Shown: positions 36,048-45,081 of the stretch, one piece after another
Layout: every line of letters begins with the position of its first letter
How positions within the stretch are numbered: the stretch's first letter is position 1
NCBI RefSeq assembly: GCF_024508315.1
Contig: NZ_CP101987.1
Coordinates: 3,348,001-3,412,000 of the forward strand
Direction of reading: 5' to 3'
Source: Cellulomonas xiejunii
GTDB taxonomy: Bacteria; Actinomycetota; Actinomycetes; Actinomycetales; Cellulomonadaceae
Length of the DNA: 64,000 bases
The notes under the pieces: generated by a model
What the model saw: the letters and a program-made list of their open reading frames with translations, nothing else
Told to the model about the DNA's origin: nothing
Database searches by the model: none
Program-made: the position numbers and the translations under genes

Positions 36048-36788
36048 TCAGCCCAGGGTCCACGTCTGCGTCCGGCCGCACATGCCGTACCCGCGGGGCG
36101 CCGGGTCGGCCTCCAGCCGCTCGGCGCGCCCGGTCTGCAGGTGCGGCGCAGCACCGCGCATGAGGCCCTCGAGGACGGCCGCCGTGGCGTCGGTCTCGGC
36201 GAACGCCGTGCGCCCCCACAGGTCCTGCCACCGCGGCACGGACGGCCGTACGAGCCGCACGGCCGCCGCGAAGAACGGGTGCAGCGCGGCGCGCGGGCCC
36301 TTCTGCTCGACCGCCTGGAGCAGCTGGGCGTACCCCTGCAGCGCGAGGTCGCGCCGGGCACGGGCCGCGTGCGCGACCTGCTCGTCGGTCACGTCGGAGT
36401 GCGCACCACCGACAGGCAGCGCCGCGGCGTCGCGGTACGTCGCGATGTCCGTCAGCGCCGCCGGGGGGAACGTCATGACCGCGTCACCCACCTCCGGCAG
36501 GCCGGCGTTCGACATGACGACGAGCACCTCGAGGTCGCCGTCGTTCACGACGCGGTGGATGACGCCCGGCTGGATGGTGACGAGCACCCCGGGCCGCAGC
36601 GGGTGCTCGGCGACGCCGTCGGGACTCAGCGTGTGGACGGCCCCCGTGCCCGACAGCACGACGTACGCCTCGCTCGACGCGATGTGCAGGTGCGGGGTCC
36701 CGCTGCCCGCGCGCCCGACGCCGTCGGGCGCGAGCCAGTCGTAGACGCGCAGACGACTGACGGAGACACCGCCGGGCAGGTTGGTCAT
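36048..36788 (-). CDS. cupin-domain protein
   Basis: A 246-aa protein whose first half is a cupin barrel: TPHLHIASSEAYVVLSGTGAVHTL, PGVLVTIQPGVIHRVVNDGDLEVLVVMSNAGLPE. The first motif keeps the metal-type H-x-H...E, and the second has the His in IHRV. The second half is helical, with no known domain. The start at 36788 is the first ATG before the recognisable cupin; the very long frame upstream is a shadow of the MMPL gene. Possibly a sugar-isomerase-like or dioxygenase-like enzyme; the substrate is unknown. It lies downstream of the TetR gene on the same strand, 47 bp apart. Confidence 0.85.
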   Translation of the reverse strand: MTNLPGGVSVSRLRVYDWLAPDGVGRAGSGTPHLHIASSEAYVVLSGTGAVHTLSPDGVAEHPLRPGVLVTIQPGVIHRVVNDGDLEVLVVMSNAGLPEVGDAVMTFPPAALTDIATYRDAAALPVGGAHSDVTDEQVAHAARARRDLALQGYAQLLQAVEQKGPRAALHPFFAAAVRLVRPSVPRWQDLWGRTAFAETDATAAVLEGLMRGAAPHLQTGRAERLEADPAPRGYGMCGRTQTWTLG

Positions 36789-36835
36789 GCGTCCAGCATG
36801 CCCGACCGCACCCGGGACCCCGGTGCGCCCCGCGG

Positions 36836-37510
36836 TCAGAGCGGCAGGGTCAGGCGGTCCGCGACCGTCGGGAGCCAGGTCGCGGCCTCCGCGCGGGCGC
36901 GAGCAGCGGGCTGCGGGTCCCCCGAGAGGTCCGCGGCGTCCAGGTCCGCGCGGTAACCCGCGGCGAGGACGCGCAGCACCTGCCGGGCGGGCAGAACGAG
37001 CCGGCGACCGAGCGTCGGCATGAGGCGCTCGATCTCGTCGGCGACCTCGTCGGTCATCTGCCGGTCGAGGTCGTGGTGGTGACGCGCGATGTCGGGCTGA
37101 CGCATCGCCAGCAGGGTGAGCTCGGCGCTGATGACGCGCCAGCGACGGTCGTCGGAGATGCGCTCGAGCAGGATCTCGAGGAACCGCGCCATCGCGTCGA
37201 CGTCGACCGTCGGGCCCTGCGCGTAGTCGGCCTGGGCGACCGCGAGCGCGCTGCGCAGCTCCTGCAGGCGCCGGCGGTGCTCGCGCGCCGCCAGGTCGAG
37301 CAGGAGCGCGTACTTGCTGTCGAAGTTGGAGTAGAAGGCGCCGCGTGTGAAGCCGGCACGCTCGCAGACCGCCTCGATCGACGTCGCGTCGACGCCCTCG
37401 TCGGCGAACAGGTCGAACGCGGCGTCGAGCAGCCGCTCCCGCGTGTGCCGGCGGCGGCGCGAGACGGTCGCGTCGACGTCGCCGTCCACGGTCGTGATCG
37501 TCTCGCTCAT
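36836..37510 (-). CDS. TetR-family regulator of the MMPL transporter unit
   Basis: A 224-aa regulator. The N-terminal helix-turn-helix reads RERLLDAAFDLFADEGVDATSIEAVCERAGFTRGAFYSNFDSKYALL, with a helical ligand domain after it. It is divergent from the MMPL-YhgE pair, and two clear palindromes lie in the shared promoter. It should repress the transporter genes and itself. The ligand is unknown; in related units it is often a lipid or lipophilic drug. Confidence 0.93.
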   Translation of the reverse strand: MSETITTVDGDVDATVSRRRRHTRERLLDAAFDLFADEGVDATSIEAVCERAGFTRGAFYSNFDSKYALLLDLAAREHRRRLQELRSALAVAQADYAQGPTVDVDAMARFLEILLERISDDRRWRVISAELTLLAMRQPDIARHHHDLDRQMTDEVADEIERLMPTLGRRLVLPARQVLRVLAAGYRADLDAADLSGDPQPAARARAEAATWLPTVADRLTLPL

Positions 37511-37553
37511 GCCTCCGCCCCTCCGTCGTCGTCGGGCATGAGCCTAGCGGTGT

Positions 37554-37571
37554 CGATACAGTTGTGTATCG
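37554..37571. promoter_or_regulatory. TetR operator candidate 1
   Basis: CGATACA-GTTG-TGTATCG is a perfect 7-bp-arm inverted repeat in the TetR/MMPL divergent promoter. Confidence 0.75.
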
Positions 37572-37572
37572 C

Positions 37573-37586
37573 ATACAGTCCTGTAT
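37573..37586. promoter_or_regulatory. TetR operator candidate 2
   Basis: ATACAG-TC-CTGTAT, perfect 6-bp arms, is only one base beyond site 1 and shares its ATACAG/TGTAT arms. Confidence 0.75.
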
Positions 37587-37652
37587 CGAAGTCGTGCCCG
37601 GCGCGACCGCCGGACGTCGCCGTCCTCCCCCACACCGCCCTCGGGAGCACCT

Positions 37653-40412
37653 GTGTCCTCTGCGCTCTACCGCCTCGGCCGCACCGCCTTCGCGCGGCGG
37701 CGCGCCGTCATCGGGGCCTGGCTGGGGCTGCTCGTCCTGGTCGGTGCGCTCGCCGGCCTGCTCGGCGGCAAGCTCGACAACTCGGTGACGATCCCCGGGA
37801 CCGAGTCGCAGGCCGCGCTCGACCACCTCGCGGCGACCTTCCCCGAGGCGGCCGGCACGACCGCCCAGGTGCTGGTGGTCGGCCAGGACGGCAACCACGT
37901 CGACGAGCCCGAGGTCGTCGCCGCCGTCGACGACGCGATCGAGGCGTCCACACAGGTCGACGGGGTCACGTCCGCCGTCTCCCCGTTCGACACCGAGACC
38001 CCCGGCGCGTCCGCCGTCAGCGACGACGGCGAGGCCGCACTGGTGACGATCTCGCTCGAGGGCGAGGGCGTGTCCATCGGCGCCGACGTCAAGGACCGCC
38101 TGCGCGACATCGCCGACGACCTCGACGCGGCCCTGCCCGACGGCTACGACGCGACCATCGGCGGCCAGCTCTACTCCCAGGAGTTCCCCGGGCTGACCGT
38201 CACCGAGGCGCTCGGCGTCGTGGTGGCCTTCATCGTGCTCCTGCTGACCCTCGGCTCGTTCGCCGCCGCCGGCATGCCGTTGCTCAACGCCCTGCTCGGC
38301 GTGGGGTTCTCGACGCTCCTGGTGCTCGTCGCCGCCGCCTTCACGTCCGTCACCAGCACCACGCCGCTGCTCTCGCTCATGCTCGGGCTGGCCGTCGGCA
38401 TCGACTACGCGCTGTTCATCGTGTCGCGCCACCGCGAGATGCTGGCGACCGGTCTGCCACCGGCCGAGGCCGCCGCACGCGCCAACGCGACCGCCGGCTC
38501 GGCCGTCATCTTCGCCGGCCTCACCGTGATGATCGCGCTCGTCGGTCTCGGTGTCGCCGGCATCCCGTTCCTCACGGTCATGGGCGTGGCCGGCGCCGTG
38601 GCCGTCGGCGTCGCGGTGCTGGTCTCCATCACGCTGGTGCCCGCGATGCTCGGCGTCGCCGGGGAGAAGCTGCGCCCGCGGCCGTCGCGCCGCGCGCGTC
38701 GCTCGGCCGCCGACCCGGACGCCGCGGCAGCCCCGCCCGCCCCTACCGCGCAGGCGACGGGCGACGACTGGGACCTGCCCGCGCACCACAACCGCTTCTT
38801 CGCCGGCTGGGTCCGGCTCGCCACGGCGCGCCCGTGGGTCACCGTCGTCGTCACGGTCGGCGCGCTGCTCGCACTGGCGTTCCCCGCGCTCGACCTGCGC
38901 CTCGCGCTGCCCGACGCGGGTGTCTCCCCCACCGACTCCTCGCAGCGCATCACGTACGACCGGATCACCGAGCACTTCGGCCCCGGCGCCAACGGCCCGC
39001 TCGTCGTCACCGGCAGCATCGTGACCAGCGAGGACCCGCTGCAGCTCATGGAGGACGTCGCAGACGAGCTGCGGGCGCTGCCCGGCGTCGAGGACGTCCC
39101 GCTGTCGACGCCGAACGCCTCGATCGACACCGGCATCGTGCAGGTCGTCCCCACGACCGGGCCCACGGACCCCGAGACCGCCGAGCTCGTGCAGGCCATC
39201 CGCGACCTGCGCCCGCAGATCCTCGAGGAGCACGGCTTCGACCTGTCCGTCACGGGCTTCACCGCCGTGGGCATCGACGTGTCGGCCAAGCTCGGCGCGG
39301 CCCTGCTGCCCTTCGCGGTGTTCGTCGTCGGCCTCTCGCTCGTCCTGCTGACGATGGTGTTCCGCTCGGTCGCCGTCCCGCTCAAGGCGACGCTCGGCTA
39401 CCTGCTCTCGGTGGCGGCCGCGTTCGGCGTCGTGACCAGCGTGTTCGAGCATGGCGTCGCCGCCGACCTGCTCCACGTCTCGCGGCAGGGCCCGATCATC
39501 TCGTTCATGCCGATCGTCCTCATGGGCGTGCTCTTCGGGCTCGCCATGGACTACGAGGTGTTCCTCGTGTCCCGCATGCGGGAGGACTACGTCCACTCCG
39601 GCAAGGCGCGGCAGTCCGTCGCCACCGGGTTCGTCGGGTCCGCCAAGGTCGTCACCGCCGCGGCGGTCATCATGGTCGCGGTGTTCTTCGCGTTCGTCCC
39701 CGAGGGCGACATCAACATCAAGCCCATCGCCCTCGGCCTGGCCGTGGGCGTCGCGGTCGACGCGTTCATCGTGCGCATGACGCTCGTGCCCGCCGTGATG
39801 CAGATCCTCGGCGACCGTGCCTGGTGGATGCCGCGCAGCCTGGACCGCGTCCTGCCGTCGTTCGACGTCGAGGGCGAGGCGCTGCACCGCGAGCTGAGCA
39901 TGGCGCGGTGGCCCGAGGACCCCGACGTCGTCGTGGCCGCACGCGACCTGCGCCTGGCTGCCGCCGACGGCACCGACGTCATCAACCTCGCCGTGCGCCG
40001 CGGCGACGCGCTCGTCGCGCACGCCGACGAGCCGGCCCGCGTCGCCGCGCTGCTGCTCACGATCGCCGGGCGCCTCGCACCCGCCGGGGGCGACCTCAAG
40101 GTCGACGGGTACCTGCTGCCCGTGCGCGCTGCGGCCGTGCGCCGCCGGGTCGGGTACGTCGACCTGCGCACCGAGGGCGTCGACGCGCTCGACGCGGCGG
40201 TGGCCGAGCGTCCGGTGGTCCTCGCGGTCGACCGGACCGACCTCGTCACCGACCCGCACGAGCGGGCGCACGTCGCGGCGGCGGTCGCCCGCGCCGTCGA
40301 GTCGGGCACCACGCTCCTGCTCGGCGTCGTCGGCACCACCCCGGCCGACGACCTGCTGCCCGCCGACACCCCCGTGACCACCCTCGCGCCGCAGACCGGC
40401 GTCCTCGCGTGA
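37653..40412 (+). CDS. MMPL/RND-family transporter with degenerate ABC-ATPase-like C-terminal domain
   Basis: A 919-aa membrane protein. It has two RND halves, each with an extracellular loop and a helix bundle containing GLAVGIDYALFIVSRHREML (first half) and LFGLAMDYEVFLVSRMREDY (second half), the proton-relay motifs of MMPL proteins. After about residue 735 comes a ~185-residue soluble tail (AARDLRLAAADGTDVINLAV, LLLTIAGRLAPAGGDLKVDGYLLP, RRRVGYVDLRTEG, VVLAVDRTDLV). It is laid out like an ABC ATPase but lacks the Walker A Gly-Lys-Ser. The family exports lipids or drugs by proton motive force. GTG start; divergent from TetR; followed by a YhgE/Pip gene. Confidence 0.9.
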   Translation: MSSALYRLGRTAFARRRAVIGAWLGLLVLVGALAGLLGGKLDNSVTIPGTESQAALDHLAATFPEAAGTTAQVLVVGQDGNHVDEPEVVAAVDDAIEASTQVDGVTSAVSPFDTETPGASAVSDDGEAALVTISLEGEGVSIGADVKDRLRDIADDLDAALPDGYDATIGGQLYSQEFPGLTVTEALGVVVAFIVLLLTLGSFAAAGMPLLNALLGVGFSTLLVLVAAAFTSVTSTTPLLSLMLGLAVGIDYALFIVSRHREMLATGLPPAEAAARANATAGSAVIFAGLTVMIALVGLGVAGIPFLTVMGVAGAVAVGVAVLVSITLVPAMLGVAGEKLRPRPSRRARRSAADPDAAAAPPAPTAQATGDDWDLPAHHNRFFAGWVRLATARPWVTVVVTVGALLALAFPALDLRLALPDAGVSPTDSSQRITYDRITEHFGPGANGPLVVTGSIVTSEDPLQLMEDVADELRALPGVEDVPLSTPNASIDTGIVQVVPTTGPTDPETAELVQAIRDLRPQILEEHGFDLSVTGFTAVGIDVSAKLGAALLPFAVFVVGLSLVLLTMVFRSVAVPLKATLGYLLSVAAAFGVVTSVFEHGVAADLLHVSRQGPIISFMPIVLMGVLFGLAMDYEVFLVSRMREDYVHSGKARQSVATGFVGSAKVVTAAAVIMVAVFFAFVPEGDINIKPIALGLAVGVAVDAFIVRMTLVPAVMQILGDRAWWMPRSLDRVLPSFDVEGEALHRELSMARWPEDPDVVVAARDLRLAAADGTDVINLAVRRGDALVAHADEPARVAALLLTIAGRLAPAGGDLKVDGYLLPVRAAAVRRRVGYVDLRTEGVDALDAAVAERPVVLAVDRTDLVTDPHERAHVAAAVARAVESGTTLLLGVVGTTPADDLLPADTPVTTLAPQTGVLA

Positions 40413-40432
40413 GCGCGCAGGAAGGAACCCCG

Positions 40433-42649
40433 ATGACCCGCACCGTGGTGACCCGCCCGTCCCCCCGGCGGTGGCCCGCCGTCGTCGTCGCACTGGCGGC
40501 ACCGCTGGCGCTCGTCGTCCTGCTGCTCGCCGCCGCGTGGTCCCCCGCGGACGGGCTCGCGCGCGTCAAGGCCGCCGTCGTCAACCTCGACCAGCCCGTC
40601 ACGCTCGAGGGGCAGTACACGCCGCTCGGACGGCAGCTCGCCGGGGCCCTCGTCGAGGGCGCCGAGGTCGACGCGAACTACGACTGGGTCGTCACGGACG
40701 AGGCCGACGCGACCGCCGGGCTCACCGACGGCACGTACGCCGCCGTCGTGACCATCCCGGAGAACTTCTCCGCTGCCGCGACGTCGTTCGCGGCCGGCGA
40801 GGGCAAGGTCGAGCAGGCCACGATCGACATCACCTCACCCCGGGGCGCCACCGCCGTCGACCAGGTCCTCGCCTCGACCGTCACGACGACGGCCACGCGG
40901 GTGCTCGGCCAGCAGCTCACCACGACGTATGTCGAGAACGTGCTCGTCGGGTTCACGACGCTCAGCGAGCAGCTCGGCGAGGCCGCCGACGGCGCCACGC
41001 AGCTGGCCGACGGCGCCGGGCAGCTCGCCGACGGCACGGGCCAGCTCGCGACCGGTGCCGACGGGCTCGCCGACGGCGCCGGGCAGCTCGCCGGCGGTGT
41101 GCGTGAGCTGCGGGGCGGGTCGTACGACCTGGCGACGGGGACGGGCCAGCTCGCCCAGGGCGCACGGTCGCTGGCGAGCGGTGCGCAGCAGCTCGCGGGC
41201 GGTGCGGGGCAGTCCGCGGTCGGCGCGCGTGAGCTGGCGAACGGTGCATCCGCCCTGCCTGCAGCGACCTCCCCGCTCGCCGACGGGCTGCGGGAGACGG
41301 CCGACCGCGCATCTGGCCTCGTGCTGCTCGCGGACGGCATGTCGTCGCTGTCCGACGGCGTGGCTGCACCCCTGACGACGCTCCGCGCCGACCTGACAAA
41401 GGTCGAGAAGGCGATCGCGGAGCTCGAGGATGACATCGCCAGGGAGGGTTGCGAGGCCGACGCCACGGCCCCGGGCTGCCCGGAACTCTTGGCCCAGCGA
41501 AATCAACAGAGCGCGCAGCGGGACACGATGGAGCACCAGATCGTCGACCTGGCGGGTGTCCTGGCGGCGCAGGTGCAGGAGATCAACGGCCGTCTGCAGC
41601 CCGCGGTCGACGGCACAGCCACGACCCCCGGACTCGTGGACGGCCTGGGACAGCTCGCCTACCTCGCCGGCGAGGTCGACACGGGCGCGCAGACTCTCGC
41701 CGGTGGCGTGACCGCGCTCGCGGACGGCCTCGACCAGCTCGCGGCCGGCACATCGGACGTCGCCGGCGGTGCCTCGACCCTCGCCGGCGGCGCGTCGCAG
41801 CTCGCCGGTGGGTCGTCGCAGCTCGCGGCGGGTGTCGCGCAGCTCGACGGCGGCGCGTCCCAGCTCGCCGACGGCAGCACGCAGCTCGCCGACGGGCTCC
41901 GGCAGACCAACGACGGTGCCGTGCAGCTCGCGGACGGCACGGCCGAGCTCGGGACCGGCCTGGGCCAGGCGGTCGACCAGCTCCCCACGACCCCGGAGGA
42001 CCAGCGCGCCGACCTCGCACAGGTCGTGACCGCACCGGTCGCGGCGCCCGCGTCGTCGGTCTCGGCGCCGCTGGGTCAGGTCTCGGTGCTGGTCGCCGTG
42101 GCGCTGTGGGTCGGTGCGCTGGTGCTGTTCCTCGTGTTCCGGCCGCTGCCGGTACGCGTCGCCGGGTCGACACGCTCGGCGTTCGCACAGGCTGCGGGGG
42201 GCCTGGCCCTCCCGGCGGCGGTGTCGGCGGTCGCCGGTGCGGCGGTCGGTGCCCTCGCAGGCGGTCTGACCGACCAGGGTCTGGGTCGCACGCTCGGGCT
42301 CGCGGCGGTCGGCGTCGTCGCCGCAGTCGCCCTGGCGGCGTTCCACCAGGCCGTCGGCGCGTGGTTCGGCACGGCCGGGCGCATCGTCGCCCTGGTGGCG
42401 GCCTTCGTGTACCTCGTCGCGGGGCTCGCCGTGACGGTCCCGACGTGGGTCGGCTCGCTGGTGGGCTGGCTGCCACTGGCGCCGGTGGCCGACGCTCTCG
42501 GCTCCATCGTCGAGGAGTCCTCTGCCTCCCTGCTCGGCGCGGTCGTCGCGCTCGCCCTGTGGGCGGTCGCGAGCGTCCTGGCGACCACCGGCGCAGCAGC
42601 CCGCGCCCGCCGGTCCGTCGGCCCCCGCACCATCGCCGCCTACGCCTGA
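40433..42649 (+). CDS. YhgE/Pip-type membrane protein
   Basis: A 738-aa protein. One N-terminal membrane helix is followed by a long extracellular region built of LADGAGQLADGTGQLA-type heptad-like repeats (about residues 185-300 and 420-515), probably an extended alpha-helical rod. Five C-terminal membrane helices end it. It belongs to the YhgE/Pip (phage infection protein) group, related to ABC-2 permease membrane cores. It is co-transcribed with MMPL (20-bp spacing). The ATG at 40433 has AGGAAGGAA upstream; a GTG at 40409, overlapping the MMPL stop, is an alternative. It may form a channel or adaptor with the MMPL protein. Confidence 0.88.
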   Translation: MTRTVVTRPSPRRWPAVVVALAAPLALVVLLLAAAWSPADGLARVKAAVVNLDQPVTLEGQYTPLGRQLAGALVEGAEVDANYDWVVTDEADATAGLTDGTYAAVVTIPENFSAAATSFAAGEGKVEQATIDITSPRGATAVDQVLASTVTTTATRVLGQQLTTTYVENVLVGFTTLSEQLGEAADGATQLADGAGQLADGTGQLATGADGLADGAGQLAGGVRELRGGSYDLATGTGQLAQGARSLASGAQQLAGGAGQSAVGARELANGASALPAATSPLADGLRETADRASGLVLLADGMSSLSDGVAAPLTTLRADLTKVEKAIAELEDDIAREGCEADATAPGCPELLAQRNQQSAQRDTMEHQIVDLAGVLAAQVQEINGRLQPAVDGTATTPGLVDGLGQLAYLAGEVDTGAQTLAGGVTALADGLDQLAAGTSDVAGGASTLAGGASQLAGGSSQLAAGVAQLDGGASQLADGSTQLADGLRQTNDGAVQLADGTAELGTGLGQAVDQLPTTPEDQRADLAQVVTAPVAAPASSVSAPLGQVSVLVAVALWVGALVLFLVFRPLPVRVAGSTRSAFAQAAGGLALPAAVSAVAGAAVGALAGGLTDQGLGRTLGLAAVGVVAAVALAAFHQAVGAWFGTAGRIVALVAAFVYLVAGLAVTVPTWVGSLVGWLPLAPVADALGSIVEESSASLLGAVVALALWAVASVLATTGAAARARRSVGPRTIAAYA

Positions 42650-42680
42650 CCCACCCCACCCCCACCCCCACCCACCCCAG

Positions 42681-42874
42681 GCGTGAGAGTGCAATCCAGC
42701 CACCCACCCCAGGCGTGAGCGTGCAATCCAGCCACCCACCCTGGGCGTGAGAGTGCAATCCAACTACCCACCCCAGGCGTGAGTGCGTGCTCGATTGCAC
42801 TCTCACGCTTGCGAGGGGTGCTGGATTGCACTCTCACGCCTGGTACGCGGGGGTGCTGGATTGCACTCTCACGC
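42681..42874. repeat. Dispersed repeat, cluster 2: three direct, then inverted copies
   Basis: + orientation copies begin at 42681, 42713 and 42745 (32-bp period), with a truncated one at 42777. Inverted copies follow at 42792-42808 (truncated), 42817-42839 and 42852-42874. Sequence differences include GCCACC or ACTACC for the GTCACC end. This lies between the convergent YhgE and yjfF genes. The rest of the 273-bp gap is G/C-run sequence (GGGTGGGGT repeats at 42887-42920). Confidence 0.95.
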
Positions 42875-42922
42875 CTGGGGGGTGGAGGGGTGGGTGGGGT
42901 GGGTGGGGTGGGTGGGGTGGGG

Positions 42923-43972
42923 TCAGTGGCGGCGGACGGCGAGGACGCGCTGCAGGATGACGAACGCCAGCAGGACGACGCCGATGAACACGCGGGTCCA
43001 CCAGGACTCCAGGCCCTCGCGGGCGATGAGCACCTGGATCAGCCCGTACACGAGCACCCCGGCGCCGGTGCCGAGCACGAACCCGACGCCGCCGGACAGC
43101 AGGGTGCCGCCGATGACCACGGCCGCGATCGCGTCGAGCTCCATGCCGACGCCCGTGAGGTTGAAGCCGGACTTCGTGTACAGCGCGAACAGCACCCCGG
43201 CGATACCGGCGCACGTGCCGGAGATGACGTACACCCAGACGCGGGTGCGCGCGGGTCGCAGGCCCATGAGGTTGACCGCGGCTCCCCCGTCACCGGCGCC
43301 CAGCCCGTACACGGACCGGCCGAACCGGGTGTAGTGCAGGACGAGGAAGGCGATGAGCAGCACGGCCATCGCGATGAGCATGCTGGCGTTGATGCGCCAC
43401 AGCTGACGGCCCTCGCCGAACTTCAGGCCCCACGCCGCGAGCGCCGAGAACCCCTCGTCGTCGATCTTCAGCGAGTTGACGCTGATGACGTTCGCCAGGC
43501 CGCGCGCGAGGAACATGACCGCGAGCGACGCGATGAAGGGTTGGATGTCGAACACCTGCACCATCACGCCGATGAGCAGCCCGCACGACGTGCCGATCAG
43601 CACGGCGACGACGAGCACCACCGGCAGCGGCAGGCCCGCGGTGAACATCTCCGCGATCGACAGCCCGACGAGCGCGACGACCGCTCCCACCGACAGGTCG
43701 ATGCCGCCGGTGAGGATGACGAACGTCATCCCGACGGCGAGCACCAGCAGGTAGGAGTTGTCGACGAGCAGGTTCGACAGCAGCTTCATGCTGACGAAGT
43801 CGACCCGGTCGGTCGAGTACCGCTGCTGACCGATGCCCAGCATCAGCGCCAGCGTGAGCAGCGTGCCCAGGACGGGCAGGAACCGGCGGTCCAGGCTGCT
43901 GAGCGCCCGCCGCGCCCGCGTCACGACCGTCGGGGGCGCTCCGTGCGTACGGACCATCTCCTCGGTGCTCAT
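42923..43972 (-). CDS. yjfF: sugar ABC transporter permease 2 (YjfF-like)
   Basis: A 349-aa inner-membrane permease of the RbsC/BPD_transp_2 family with about nine to ten helices. It has VGMTFVILTGGIDLSVGAVVAL near the start and the coupling region NLMGLRPARTRVWVYVISGTCAGIAGVLF. IGGTLLSGGVGFVLGTGAGVL follows. It is the last gene of a four-gene importer operon, its ATG overlapping the stop of the other permease gene. Two different permeases together with a YtfQ-like binding protein identify the E. coli YtfQRT-YjfF (galactofuranose) type. Confidence 0.88.
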   Translation of the reverse strand: MSTEEMVRTHGAPPTVVTRARRALSSLDRRFLPVLGTLLTLALMLGIGQQRYSTDRVDFVSMKLLSNLLVDNSYLLVLAVGMTFVILTGGIDLSVGAVVALVGLSIAEMFTAGLPLPVVLVVAVLIGTSCGLLIGVMVQVFDIQPFIASLAVMFLARGLANVISVNSLKIDDEGFSALAAWGLKFGEGRQLWRINASMLIAMAVLLIAFLVLHYTRFGRSVYGLGAGDGGAAVNLMGLRPARTRVWVYVISGTCAGIAGVLFALYTKSGFNLTGVGMELDAIAAVVIGGTLLSGGVGFVLGTGAGVLVYGLIQVLIAREGLESWWTRVFIGVVLLAFVILQRVLAVRRH

Positions 43973-45081
43973 GCCGTCACCTCCGCGGCGTTCGTCGTCT
44001 CGACCGGGGCGGCCGGGGTGTCCTCCCGGTCGGCCCGTCGTCGTCCGCGCAGCATCGCGCGCAGCGTCGGCGACGCCGCCACGCAGACCGCGATGAGTAC
44101 GAGGGCCTTGAACAGGGGCGTCGTCTGCGACGGGAGCTGGAAGATGATGACGGCACGCTCGAGGGTGCTCAGCAGCATGGCGCCGACGAGCAGCCCCCCG
44201 AGGTAGAAGCGGCCGCCGTCGAGCTTCGTGCCGCCGAGCACGACGACCATGATCGCGTCGAGCTCCTTCATCAGGCCGATGTTGTTGGCGTCCGCCGCCA
44301 TCGTCGGGGCCCCGTACACGAGCCCGGCGAGCGCCGCGAGCACGCCGGCGATGACGTAGACGGTCCACGTCGTGCGGCGCGCCCGGACGCCCGCGAGCCG
44401 GCTGGCCTCGCGGTTGATGCCGATCGACTCGAGGAACATGCCCAGCGCGGTGCGGCGCACGACCACGACCACGATGACGAACGCGGCGATCGCGATGACG
44501 ACCGGCGTCGGCACGCCCAGGAAGAACCCGGAGCCGATGGTCTTGAACGGCGGGCTCGTGACGGTGGTGATCTGCCCCTTCGTGATGAGCATCGCGATGC
44601 CGCGCCCGGCGACCATGAGGATCATCGTCGCGATGAACGGCTGGATGCCCAGCCCGGCGACCATCGCACCGTTGAACGCCCCGCCGAGCGCCCCGACGGC
44701 CAGGCCGAGCACGATCGCCGTGAGCACCGTGGGGACCGCCCGCGGGTCGGCCGCGTTGTCGAGGTACGTGAGCGACACCGCGAGCGCGATCGCCATGACC
44801 GCACCCACGGACAGGTCGATGCCGCCGGTCGCGATGACGAGGCACATGCCGAGTGCGAGCAGCAGCGGCGTCGCGCTGTTGCGCAGCAAGTCGACGATCT
44901 GGCCGAACAGGTGGCCGTCGCGGACCGTGACGTCGAGGAAGCCGGGGCTCGCCGCACCGCAGGCGAGGATCAGCAGGACCAGCGCGAGGAGCGGCCAGAA
45001 CAGGCCGTGGTGGGTGACCTCGCGCCAGACGGCGGCACCGCGGGACGCCGCTGGGGCGGGCGCGGGGGTGGTCGGGGTCAT
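43969..45081 (-). CDS. ytfT: sugar ABC transporter permease 1 (YtfT-like)
   Basis: A 370-aa permease of the same RbsC-like family: LGMCLVIATGGIDLSVGAVMAI, SIGINREASRLAGVRARRTTWTVYVIAGVLAALAGLV and VLGGTKLDGGRFYLGGLLVGA are the conserved blocks. The ATG at 45081 overlaps the ATPase stop, and its own stop overlaps yjfF, so the genes are tightly coupled. It forms a heterodimeric channel with YjfF-like in the inner membrane. Confidence 0.88.
   Translation of the reverse strand: MTPTTPAPAPAASRGAAVWREVTHHGLFWPLLALVLLILACGAASPGFLDVTVRDGHLFGQIVDLLRNSATPLLLALGMCLVIATGGIDLSVGAVMAIALAVSLTYLDNAADPRAVPTVLTAIVLGLAVGALGGAFNGAMVAGLGIQPFIATMILMVAGRGIAMLITKGQITTVTSPPFKTIGSGFFLGVPTPVVIAIAAFVIVVVVVRRTALGMFLESIGINREASRLAGVRARRTTWTVYVIAGVLAALAGLVYGAPTMAADANNIGLMKELDAIMVVVLGGTKLDGGRFYLGGLLVGAMLLSTLERAVIIFQLPSQTTPLFKALVLIAVCVAASPTLRAMLRGRRRADREDTPAAPVETTNAAEVTA

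Noticed and set aside
40409-40432. GTG at 40409 overlapping the MMPL stop as the start of the YhgE/Pip protein
   Set aside because: It is possible (GTGA overlap), but the ATG at 40433 has a better spaced AGGAAGGAA. Kept as an alternative only.
36048-40502. 1484-codon open frame on the minus strand opposite the MMPL gene
   Set aside because: Only its last 246 codons (cupin protein) look like protein. The rest is antisense to the TetR and MMPL genes and is Arg/Gly/His-rich low-complexity sequence, a GC-skew artefact.
37073-42649. 1858-codon open frame on the plus strand
   Set aside because: The first ~1120 codons are an out-of-frame shadow of TetR and MMPL. The real gene is the YhgE/Pip protein from 40433.
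42887-42922. GGGTGGGGT runs as a G-quadruplex regulatory element
   Set aside because: G-runs are frequent by chance at this base composition, and the tract lies at the end of two convergent genes; nothing else supports a function.
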